Assembly (NCBI GenBank): GCA_012800565.1
Contig: JAAZIZ010000164.1
Span: 1-14,106, forward strand
Length of the DNA stretch: 14,106 bases
DNA from: Lentisphaerota bacterium
GTDB lineage: Bacteria; Verrucomicrobiota; Lentisphaeria; Oligosphaerales; Oligosphaeraceae
Reading direction: 5' to 3'
Shown: positions 6,714 to 13,438 of the stretch, piece by piece
Position numbering within the stretch: position 1 is the first letter of the stretch
How the letters are laid out: each line of letters opens with the position of its first letter
Program-made: the position numbers and the translations under genes
Notes under the pieces: generated by a model
Told to the model about the DNA's origin: nothing
Seen by the model: the letters and a program-made list of their open reading frames with translations, nothing else
Database searches by the model: none

Positions 6714-6971
6714 ATGATGGCCAGCAGAGTAGCCTTGATTGGCATCGTGATTGAAAATCCTGATGTGGTGGAAAAGCTGAACGCCATTCTGCATCAATAT
6801 GGCGAGCATATCATCGGCCGCATGGGCATACCGTATCGCCAGAAGGGAATCTTCATTATCAGCGTCGCGGTCGATGCTCAGGAAGATATCATCAGCGGCT
6901 TGTCGGGCAAGCTGGGGATGCTGCCCGGAGTGAGCGCCAAGACTATCTATGCCCCCAAGAAGACGCAGTAG
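6714..6971 (+). CDS. TM1266-family iron-only hydrogenase system putative regulator
   Basis: This 85-residue protein has the pattern of the small ACT/NikR-C-like alpha-beta fold named after Thermotoga TM1266. A first strand VALIGIVIENP (6-16) is followed by a helix, GRMGIPY (35-41), a strand IFIISVAVD (46-54) and the highly typical GLSGKLGMLPGVSAKT (62-77). Family members are about 80 residues and often stand directly before hydE/hydG/hydF. They are presumed to regulate, or act as an accessory to, the [FeFe]-hydrogenase system, but the molecular function is not established. There is no DNA-binding helix-turn-helix, so direct repression is doubtful unless a partner is involved. It is the first gene of a four-gene operon, only 4 bp before hydE, and it is preceded by an intrinsic terminator in the leader. 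ATG 6714 and ATG 6717 are both possible starts. Confidence 0.9.
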   Translation: MMASRVALIGIVIENPDVVEKLNAILHQYGEHIIGRMGIPYRQKGIFIISVAVDAQEDIISGLSGKLGMLPGVSAKTIYAPKKTQ

Positions 6972-6975
6972 GCGC

Positions 6976-8046
6976 ATGACTAAACAATTGCTGGATAAAT
7001 TGGCACAGCAGGGCCGGCTGGAACGGCAGGAGTTCCTGAGCCTGCTGCAAGGCCGTACCACGGCGCTGCAGCAGGAGGCCGCAGCACGTGCCAAAATCCT
7101 GCGGGAGAAGTTCTTCGGGCAGGGTATTTTTCTGCGCGGGCTGATTGAGTTCAGCAGCTACTGCCATAACGACTGCTATTACTGCGGGTTGCGGCGCAGC
7201 AACACCGCAGCGCAGCGCTACCGTCTCACGCCGGAGCAGATTCTCGCTTGCTGCCGGAATGGCCATGAATTGGGTTTCCGCACTTTCGTGCTGCAAAGCG
7301 GAGATGACTCTTACTGGACGGACCAGCGGCTGGTGCCGCTGATTCAGGCCATCAAGCGCGATTACCCTGACAGCGCAGTCACTCTGTCCGTGGGAGAACG
7401 CAGTTTTGCCAGCTATCAGGCTCTGCGCCAGGCCGGAGCAGACCGTTATCTGCTGCGGCATGAGACGGCCAATCCCCAGCACTACCGGCATCTGCACCCG
7501 GCGGAAATGAGCTGGCAGGGCCGCCAGCAATGCCTGCGCGATTTGCGCACCCTCGGTTATCAAGTCGGGGCCGGGTTTATGGTCGGCTCGCCGGGGCAGA
7601 CTCTGGAGCATCTGGCCGAGGATTTGCTTTTCCTGAGTACTTTTCGGCCGGAGATGATCGGCATTGGCCCGTTTATGCCCCAGCACGACACGCCTTTTGC
7701 CGGCGAACCGGCCGGCAGCGTGGAGTTGACCCTGTTTCTGCTCTCGCTGTTGCGTCTGATGCTGCCCAATGGACTGTTACCAGCTACTACCGCTCTGGGA
7801 AGCCTGCATCCACATGGCCGGGAATTGGGCATCTGTGCCGGTGCTAATGTAGTTATGCCCAACCTCTCGCCCGAGGATGCCCGGCAGAAATACCAGATTT
7901 ATGATCACAAGCTCAGCGTCGGTGCCGAGTCAGCCACAGGATTGGCCGACCTACAGCGCCGGCTGCAGGAAATTAATTGCCATATCGCCAGTGGCCGCGG
8001 AGATTTTATCCCCGTTGACCCAGCTGTTCTCCACCCCAAACATTAG
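6976..8046 (+). CDS. hydE: [FeFe]-hydrogenase maturase HydE (radical SAM enzyme)
   Basis: This 356-residue radical SAM enzyme, with HydG and HydF, builds the 2Fe subcluster of the H-cluster. The SAM-cluster motif CHNDCYYC provides C63, C67 and C70, within IEFSSYCHNDCYYCGLRRSN (57-76), which is characteristic of HydE. Further family motifs are RHETANPQHYRHLHP (161-175), VGAGFMVGSPGQT (197-209) and GPFMPQHDTPF (231-241). The second, non-essential FeS site seen in some HydE proteins appears to be absent: the segment YDHKLSVGAESATG (309-322) has no cysteine. The chosen start ATG 6976 follows the previous stop by 4 bp. An in-frame ATG at 6949 would add a short arginine-rich extension overlapping the previous gene and is less likely. 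BioB and PylB are relatives, but context and motifs favour HydE. Confidence 0.95.
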   Translation: MTKQLLDKLAQQGRLERQEFLSLLQGRTTALQQEAAARAKILREKFFGQGIFLRGLIEFSSYCHNDCYYCGLRRSNTAAQRYRLTPEQILACCRNGHELGFRTFVLQSGDDSYWTDQRLVPLIQAIKRDYPDSAVTLSVGERSFASYQALRQAGADRYLLRHETANPQHYRHLHPAEMSWQGRQQCLRDLRTLGYQVGAGFMVGSPGQTLEHLAEDLLFLSTFRPEMIGIGPFMPQHDTPFAGEPAGSVELTLFLLSLLRLMLPNGLLPATTALGSLHPHGRELGICAGANVVMPNLSPEDARQKYQIYDHKLSVGAESATGLADLQRRLQEINCHIASGRGDFIPVDPAVLHPKH

Positions 8047-8055
8047 GATAAAGAC

Positions 8056-9474
8056 ATGTACGATGTAAAATCACCCCGGGCCGAGGAATTCATTGATCAT
8101 CAGGAAGTGCTTGACAGCCTGGCCTATGCCGATGCCAACAAGAATAACGCCGCTTTGTTGGACCGTATTCTGGAAAAGGCCAGGCTGCGTCAGGGGCTTA
8201 CCCACCGCGAGGCCTCAGTGCTGCTGGCCTGCGAAGATGAAGCCAGGAACCAGGAGGTCTATCGCCTGGCTGAGCAGATCAAAAAGGATTTCTACGGTAA
8301 CCGCATTGTCATTTTTGCGCCGCTGTATCTCTCGAACTACTGCGTCAATGGCTGTGTCTACTGCCCGTACCATATCTCCAACCGGCATATCACCCGCAAA
8401 AAACTCACCCAGGAAGACATCCGTCGCGAGGTGATCGCTCTGCAGGATATGGGGCATAAGCGTCTGGCTATTGAGTCCGGTGAGGACCCCAGGATGAATC
8501 CGCTGGAGTACATCCTGGAGAGCATCAAGACCATTTACAGCATCAAGCATAAAAATGGCGCCATCCGCCGGGTCAATGTCAATATCGCCGCCACTACGGT
8601 TGAGAATTACCGCAGACTCAAGGACGCCGGCATCGGTACCTACATCCTGTTTCAGGAGACCTACCACAAGGAGAGTTATGAGAAGCTGCATCCTACCGGC
8701 CCCAAGCACGACTATGCCTACCATACCGAGGCCATGGACCGCGCTATGCAGGGCGGTATCGACGATGTCGGTCTGGGGGTGCTCTTCGGACTGGAATTCT
8801 ACCGCTACGATTTTGCCGCTCTGCTGATGCACGCCGAGCATCTTGAGGCCGTTTTCGGGGTCGGACCGCATACTATCAGCGTGCCTCGCATCAAGCCGGC
8901 CGATGACATTGATGTGAATGCATTTGACAACGGCGTCAGCGATGACCTGTTCGCCAAAGTGGTGGCCTGCATCCGGGTGGCGGTACCTTATACCGGGATG
9001 ATCATCTCCACGCGCGAGAGCCAGCAGGTACGTGAGCGGGTGCTGAAGCTGGGCATTTCCCAGGTCAGTGGCGCGTCCCGCACCAGCGTGGGCGGCTACG
9101 CGGAAGCGGAGCCTGAAGGCGAGAATTCCGAGCAGTTCGATCTGAGTGACCGCCGCAGCCTTGACGAGGTGGTGCGGTGGCTGATGCAGCTCGGCTATAT
9201 CCCCAGTTTCTGTACCGCCTGCTACCGGGAGGGCCGCACTGGCGACCGTTTTATGAGCTTGTGCAAGAGCGGACAAATCCAGAACTGCTGCCATCCCAAT
9301 TCCCTGATGACTCTCAAGGAGTACTTGATGGATTATGCCTCGCCGGAGACCCGCGTCATAGGTGAGGAATTGATCCGCCGGGAAATACAGAACGTAAGTT
9401 CGGAGCGGGTGCGGGCTATCGCCGAGAAGAACCTGCAGGAAATCGAAAAGGGCAGCCGCGATTTCCGGTTCTGA
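8056..9474 (+). CDS. hydG: [FeFe]-hydrogenase maturase HydG (tyrosine lyase)
   Basis: This 472-residue radical SAM enzyme cleaves tyrosine to p-cresol and dehydroglycine, giving the CO and cyanide ligands delivered as an Fe(CO)2(CN) synthon for the H-cluster. The SAM-cluster motif CVNGCVYC provides C96, C100 and C103 in APLYLSNYCVNGCVYCPYH (88-106). The HydG-specific C-terminal CX2CX22C for the auxiliary cluster is present as C386, C389 and C412 (SFCTACYREGRTGDR to CCHPNS). These C-terminal cysteines separate HydG from the thiamine enzyme ThiH. The length equals the usual HydG length. It starts 9 bp after the hydE stop, with AGGA overlapping that stop as ribosome-binding site. Nothing is missing, so the enzyme should be active. 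Confidence 0.97.
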   Translation: MYDVKSPRAEEFIDHQEVLDSLAYADANKNNAALLDRILEKARLRQGLTHREASVLLACEDEARNQEVYRLAEQIKKDFYGNRIVIFAPLYLSNYCVNGCVYCPYHISNRHITRKKLTQEDIRREVIALQDMGHKRLAIESGEDPRMNPLEYILESIKTIYSIKHKNGAIRRVNVNIAATTVENYRRLKDAGIGTYILFQETYHKESYEKLHPTGPKHDYAYHTEAMDRAMQGGIDDVGLGVLFGLEFYRYDFAALLMHAEHLEAVFGVGPHTISVPRIKPADDIDVNAFDNGVSDDLFAKVVACIRVAVPYTGMIISTRESQQVRERVLKLGISQVSGASRTSVGGYAEAEPEGENSEQFDLSDRRSLDEVVRWLMQLGYIPSFCTACYREGRTGDRFMSLCKSGQIQNCCHPNSLMTLKEYLMDYASPETRVIGEELIRREIQNVSSERVRAIAEKNLQEIEKGSRDFRF

Positions 9475-9527
9475 TTCTTTTCCGGTTCGGTTCCAGCCGC
9501 AGTAACCCTGGAAGGGAAAAGCATTTT

Positions 9528-10736
9528 ATGAGCATGAACGACACCCCCTCGTCTGAACGACTGCATATCGGCATCTTCGGCCGGCGCAATGCCGGCAAAT
9601 CCAGCCTGATCAATGCACTGACCGGCCAGGACCTGGCGATTGTATCGCCGCAGAAAGGCACCACTACGGACCCTGTTTACAAGGCTATGGAACTGCTGCC
9701 TCTGGGGCCGGTGGTGCTGATCGATACCCCCGGCCTGGATGATGAGGGCGAGCTGGGGCAGCAGCGGGTCCGCAAAGCCCATCAGGTACTGAACAAGACT
9801 GACCTGGCAGTGCTGGTGATCGACAGCACCCAGGGAGTGACCGCTGAGGATGAGAATATCCGGGAGAGGATTCTGGCCAAAGGCATACCGCTGGTAACAG
9901 TGCTGAATAGATCGGATTGCGGGGGTAACGCCCAGCTGCCGGCGGGGCCGGCTGTGCTGGCGGTCAGCTGCCGGAACGGCACCAACATCCAGGAACTGAA
10001 GGAACTGCTGGCCCGCCAGAGCAAAAGCGGGCATACCGGTCCCCGTCTGCTGCCGGATATGGTCCAGGCTGGCGACCTGCTGATTCTGGTCGTGCCGGTT
10101 GATTCGAGCGCCCCAAAAGGGCGGCTGATTCTGCCTCAGCAGCAGGTGATCCGGGCTCTGCTGGATATCCACGCTGCAGCGCTGGTGGTCCAGGATACGG
10201 AACTGAAGACCGCCTTGGCGATGCTGTCTTCTCCGCCCAGGATGGTGATTACCGACAGCCAGGCTTTCGCCCGGGTCGCAGCTGACACCCCCCAGGAGGT
10301 GCTGATGACCTCGTTTTCCATCCTGTTCGCCCGCTACAAGGGCGATCTGCCCATCACGGTTCAAGGCGCCGGCGCGATATCGTCCTTGCCAAATGGCGCC
10401 CGGGTGCTGATTTCCGAAGGCTGCACGCATCATCGCCAATGTGCCGATATCGGTACGGTGAAGCTGCCGCATTGGCTGGAGCAATATACCGGCCGGAAGT
10501 TCGAATATACTTTCAGCAGCGGTACGGATTTCCCGGACGAACTGACTGGTTTTGACCTGATCATCCATTGCGGAGGCTGCATGCTGAATGAACGCGAGGT
10601 CAAATACCGTATGCAATGTGCCCGGGACCAAGGCGTGCCGATGACCAATTACGGCATCGCCATCGCCCAGATGCACGGCATCCTGAAACGCAGCCTGCAG
10701 CCTTTCCCGGATATTGCCAAGCTGTTGCCGCCATAA
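9528..10736 (+). CDS. hydF: [FeFe]-hydrogenase maturation GTPase HydF
   Basis: This 402-residue scaffold GTPase collects the 2Fe precursor made by HydE and HydG and hands it to apo-hydrogenase. The N-terminal G domain shows the P-loop GRRNAGKS (18-25), the TTTDP switch I (45-49), DTPG (66-69) and NRSD (127-130, the NKxD position). A dimerisation domain follows. The C-terminal FeS domain carries CTH (299-301) and HCGGC (347-351), the HydF CxH...HCxxC motif with 45 residues between the histidines. All cluster ligands are present. It starts 53 bp after hydG with GGAAGGGA (9510-9517) upstream; a second ATG two codons further is also possible. It is the last gene of the operon. A plain TrmE/Era-type GTPase is ruled out by the C-terminal cysteines and the neighbours. 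Confidence 0.97.
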   Translation: MSMNDTPSSERLHIGIFGRRNAGKSSLINALTGQDLAIVSPQKGTTTDPVYKAMELLPLGPVVLIDTPGLDDEGELGQQRVRKAHQVLNKTDLAVLVIDSTQGVTAEDENIRERILAKGIPLVTVLNRSDCGGNAQLPAGPAVLAVSCRNGTNIQELKELLARQSKSGHTGPRLLPDMVQAGDLLILVVPVDSSAPKGRLILPQQQVIRALLDIHAAALVVQDTELKTALAMLSSPPRMVITDSQAFARVAADTPQEVLMTSFSILFARYKGDLPITVQGAGAISSLPNGARVLISEGCTHHRQCADIGTVKLPHWLEQYTGRKFEYTFSSGTDFPDELTGFDLIIHCGGCMLNEREVKYRMQCARDQGVPMTNYGIAIAQMHGILKRSLQPFPDIAKLLPP

Positions 10737-10738
10737 TT

Positions 10739-10804
10739 CCAGTTTTCAGTTTCAGAAAAAATAAAATATATTTTCGGCTGTTTGTTTGCATAATCGGAAA
10801 CTGG
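10739..10804. repeat. Inverted repeat flanking an AT-rich segment after hydF
   Basis: CCAGTTTTC (10739-10747) can pair with GGAAACTGG (10796-10804), 9 bp with one G-U, around a 48-nt AT-rich loop. It starts 2 nt after the hydF stop. It may be the only end-of-operon structure for hyd, but it has no following T-run, so it is not a standard terminator. Its right arm overlaps the candidate promoter of the next gene. Confidence 0.3.
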
Positions 10805-10814
10805 TCGTTATAGT
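10786..10814 (+). promoter_or_regulatory. Candidate sigma-70-type promoter of the prepilin-like gene
   Basis: TTGCAT (10786-10791) and TATAGT (10809-10814) are separated by 17 bp, the ideal spacing. The -35 matches the consensus at three of six positions and the -10 at five of six. The gene starts about 60 bp downstream, leaving a short untranslated leader that ends in a strong ribosome-binding site. Confidence 0.4.
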
Positions 10815-10861
10815 AAACGCCGACAGGCAGTTACCCGCTTCCAAATCACGCGTTAATCTGT

Positions 10862-10870
10862 AAGGAGGTG
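10862..10870 (+). promoter_or_regulatory. Strong ribosome-binding site of the prepilin-like gene
   Basis: AAGGAGGTG is fully complementary to the 16S rRNA 3' end and lies 5 nt before ATG 10876. It is the strongest Shine-Dalgarno in the window and suggests high translation of this gene. Confidence 0.85.
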
Positions 10871-10875
10871 TAACT

Positions 10876-11655
10876 ATGGAAATGCGACCTAAACGCGACT
10901 TTACTCTGATTGAGCTGCTGGTTGTCATTGCAATTATTGCAGTGCTAGCCTCAATGTTGCTGCCGGCTTTGAGCAAGGCCAGGGGCAAGGCTCAGCAAAT
11001 CACTTGCGGCAATAATTTTTCCACCATGGGCAAGGTTCTGGCCATGTACCTGGGCGACTGGGATGACCGTTGTCCGGCAGTCAAATCCGGGGTCAGCCAC
11101 CGGTATTATTTTATGCGGAACCAGACTCCGCTGGAGGGTTATTTGGGTGCCTGGCAGGACTCATTGACCAGCACTACCTACAATGAGGTCATCGGCGGCA
11201 TTTACAAGGATGGCAGCCGGTTTATCATCAGCAAGCTGTGCTGCCCGGCAGTCGGAACCAGCAATCTGTATCCATATCGGGTCACAAATGCTCCCGGAGG
11301 CGGCTCCAACTGTCCCTGTAATACTTCAACCTATCTGTCGATGTCCCTGAATACTTACGGCAATCAGTTTACTTACGGGGAGCTGGTCTTCAGCAGTATC
11401 CGCCGGCCGGCCCAGCTGGTGTATATGGCGGACGGCATCGGCTACGGCGCAACTGATTACCGCTGCCGGTATTACGTAAATGCCAGCGATTCCGGGAAAA
11501 GGATGGAGGCTTCGCCGCGGCATAACGGGGGCGGGAATTTCCTGCGGGCTGACGGCCATGTCGAATGGCTGCCAGAGACTTCTTTTCCTTGCTATTACTA
11601 TGGCTGGCAATGGAACGGCGTAAACTGGAATGCCTATACTACCTTGAACTATTAG
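10876..11655 (+). CDS. Prepilin-type N-terminal domain protein with H-x9-DG C-terminal motif
   Basis: This 259-residue protein has a type IV prepilin/pseudopilin N-terminus: a short basic leader MEMRPKRD, then FTLIELLVVIAIIAVLAS (9-26) as the hydrophobic helix, with glutamate E13 at mature position +5. A LPALSKARGKAQ stretch follows at 29-40. Near the C-terminus RHNGGGNFLRADGHVEW (215-231) fits the H-x9-DG 'prepilin-type processing-associated' motif (H216, D226, G227). The residue before the cleavage point is Asp8, not the usual Gly. Such proteins form very large families in Lentisphaerota and are thought to be exported by a type II secretion-like system; individual functions are unknown. The globular part is rich in Tyr, Gly and Cys (44, 66, 122, 123, 146, 148, 197, 239). 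The gene appears monocistronic, with its own promoter candidate and strong ribosome-binding site, and it converges with the next gene. Confidence 0.9.
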   Translation: MEMRPKRDFTLIELLVVIAIIAVLASMLLPALSKARGKAQQITCGNNFSTMGKVLAMYLGDWDDRCPAVKSGVSHRYYFMRNQTPLEGYLGAWQDSLTSTTYNEVIGGIYKDGSRFIISKLCCPAVGTSNLYPYRVTNAPGGGSNCPCNTSTYLSMSLNTYGNQFTYGELVFSSIRRPAQLVYMADGIGYGATDYRCRYYVNASDSGKRMEASPRHNGGGNFLRADGHVEWLPETSFPCYYYGWQWNGVNWNAYTTLNY

Positions 11656-11667
11656 CCAGGTGCAGTC

Positions 11668-11704
11668 TGCCGGCCAGGAGGGGAGTTATTACTGCTGGCC
11701 GGCA
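11668..11704. terminator. Hairpin between convergent genes, possible two-way terminator without U-run
   Basis: TGCCGGCCAG (11668-11677) and CTGGCCGGCA (11695-11704) form a perfect 10-bp GC-rich inverted repeat around a 17-nt loop. One arm encodes the last codons of the minus-strand beta-helix gene, and the other lies just after the plus-strand stop at 11655. Neither side has a T-run, so it is not a standard intrinsic terminator. It could still slow polymerase or protect both 3' ends. Confidence 0.4.
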
Positions 11705-13341
11705 AGAGGCGGTATAACCTTGACTTCCCGGAACATATAGAGATTGTCACTGAGACGCAAGGGTTTGCCGCTGTCACACCGGATATTGCGCAATCCGACC
11801 TCACGGGTGATGGCCAGGGGGTATTTTTCCTTATACTCAGCACTGCGGTGCTCGGGATTGAAGTCTGCGAAAATGGCCGGCCCGGCATAGTTGTCCGGGG
11901 CATCGCCGTCTCGGATTTGCAGTCCGTCGATGGTGATGCGGGCCGGCATGCTGCAGGGGTAGCCGAAATCGTGCTGGCCGCTGTAGGAGCCGCCGATCAG
12001 GGTGGCGCAATGCCGCACCCACTCGGGCGGTGCAAAGACGCAGTTCCGGATGATGAATTCGCCCTGCCAGGTGCTGCCGTAGTCGGCGCGCAGATTGATC
12101 AGCCGGCTGGCGTGAATGGTGCTGTTCTCTACCGTCAAAGTGCCGCAGCCGATGGCATTGATACCCATATATCCCAAGGTGGAATTGCGGATGCTGGCAT
12201 TGGCCACACCCTGATGGGCATCAAAGCGAGACAGCGTACAGCCGTCAAAAACCAGCTTCTTGCAAAAGTTTGAAGCGAAAATTCCCCAGTACTGCCGGTC
12301 ATTGATGTCGTTGGTCTGGGAGCAGTTGAGCAAGGACACTTTCACCGCCTGTTTGGCACTGATATCATAGCTGCCCATATTGACCGGCTTGCCGATGGCG
12401 CCAGTGGTCCAATAAGTCCGGCGACCGGTCAGCACCGTGTCCCGAATCACAACTTCGGCACAGCGGTTCAGATACAGGAAACCGCTGTATGGTGCACCGT
12501 GTTCGCCTTCGCCGCTGACTTCATGCCGGAGATTCTCCACCAGCACTTTGGAACGGCAGATAGCTATGCCGCGAGCGTAATAGTTGTATTTTGATTCCTC
12601 GGCATTGGCGATAGTGGTAAAATGACCGCCGCGCAGAGTCAGCGTCGTGCTGTCCAGGGGCAGAGCAGTGATTGAGGTGATTTCAGGAAAGTCCCAGACA
12701 ATGGGCGTTTCTGGATCGATGCGGCCTTGGCGGTCGGCCAGGAAGATATCAGTCTGAGCCGAACCCGTGTTTTGATTCAGGCCAAAACGGATGTAACGCT
12801 TGATATTGGCGTTATTTACCGTGATCAGGCAATCGCAAGGCAGCGTGATTCCCAGTTCCGACTGATTGCGATGGAGGCTGCTGATGCCCTCAGGCTGAAA
12901 CGGCTGGAGCTGGGATTCAACCTGAAAGACATTCGCACTGCGGTTCTGTACCGCCCGGTCATCGATAAGGAAGCGGGCCGAGCCGAAATCAGTGTCGGTC
13001 TTGATTATGATGCTGGGGCCGTTTCCGCCGATATAAAAGGTTTTGCCGCTGTCGGCCTGCACCGGCAATCCATGCTGATTGGCGTAGTCGTGCGCTGCGG
13101 CAATGGCGCGGCAGTCATCAGTCACACCGTCGCCCTTGGCACCAAAAGCAAGGTAACTGACTGCAGTGGCGGCTTTCAGGGATGCGTTCCGGGAGGCGGG
13201 CATGGATAATCCTTTCTGGTTCTGGGGATGATTGCCGGTACCGTCAGCGCTGCCGGTGATGCCGGCAAAAATCAGACCGGCTGTCAGCAGCAGTGCGGAC
13301 AGATTCCAGCGATGCGATGCTTGAGACGGCGGTGCAGGCAT
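11689..13341 (-). CDS. Secreted right-handed beta-helix protein, pectate-lyase-3-like
   Basis: This is a 550-residue protein. Residues 13-33 (LNLSALLLTAGLIFAGITGSA-like hydrophobic stretch, starting NLSALLLTAG) look like a signal peptide with cleavage after GSA. The pectate-lyase superfamily entry motif YLAFGAKGDGVTDDCRAI then appears at 63-80. The rest is rich in the short strand-turn repeats of a parallel beta-helix, for example VLVENLRHE, EVVIRDTVL, LVFDGCTLS and LTVENSTIH. Proteins of this kind bind or cleave polysaccharides; no catalytic residues can be assigned, so lyase or hydrolase activity is not claimed. ATG 13341 is preferred over TTG 13353, which has its AAGGA directly abutting. 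An internal ATG at 13203 has a better-spaced AAAGGA and would drop the signal peptide. It converges with the prepilin-like gene. The substrate is unknown. Confidence 0.8.
   Translation of the reverse strand: MPAPPSQASHRWNLSALLLTAGLIFAGITGSADGTGNHPQNQKGLSMPASRNASLKAATAVSYLAFGAKGDGVTDDCRAIAAAHDYANQHGLPVQADSGKTFYIGGNGPSIIIKTDTDFGSARFLIDDRAVQNRSANVFQVESQLQPFQPEGISSLHRNQSELGITLPCDCLITVNNANIKRYIRFGLNQNTGSAQTDIFLADRQGRIDPETPIVWDFPEITSITALPLDSTTLTLRGGHFTTIANAEESKYNYYARGIAICRSKVLVENLRHEVSGEGEHGAPYSGFLYLNRCAEVVIRDTVLTGRRTYWTTGAIGKPVNMGSYDISAKQAVKVSLLNCSQTNDINDRQYWGIFASNFCKKLVFDGCTLSRFDAHQGVANASIRNSTLGYMGINAIGCGTLTVENSTIHASRLINLRADYGSTWQGEFIIRNCVFAPPEWVRHCATLIGGSYSGQHDFGYPCSMPARITIDGLQIRDGDAPDNYAGPAIFADFNPEHRSAEYKEKYPLAITREVGLRNIRCDSGKPLRLSDNLYMFREVKVIPPLAGQQ
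13201..13215 (-). promoter_or_regulatory. Alternative start with well-placed ribosome-binding site inside the beta-helix gene
   Basis: Read on the minus strand, AAAGGA (13215-13210) is followed by the 6-nt spacer TTATCC and ATG (13203-13201). This is better placed than the site for ATG 13341, where AAGGA is 12 nt away. Starting here would give a 504-residue protein beginning MPASRNASLK, without the signal peptide. Confidence 0.35.
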
Positions 13342-13438
13342 CAAGGCAGACAATCCTTATAGCAGTGGCTAATCGCAGCAGACGATATAACAACAGAAAT
13401 ACGCATGAGAAGACGGGATTATTGGTTGCGGATAATCG

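Noticed and set aside
6621..6971. TTG-initiated extension of the TM1266-like gene (116 codons)
   Set aside because: The added 31 residues would be translated from the terminator stem and T-run, and family members are about 80 residues. The GGAGG at 6706-6710 supports ATG 6714 or 6717.
9333..10676. Long minus-strand open frame (447 codons) opposite hydF, and another at 8215-9294 opposite hydG
   Set aside because: The plus strand encodes HydF and HydG with all motifs. The antisense frames are of low-complexity Gln/His/Arg composition and match no family I know; they reflect the high GC at third positions.
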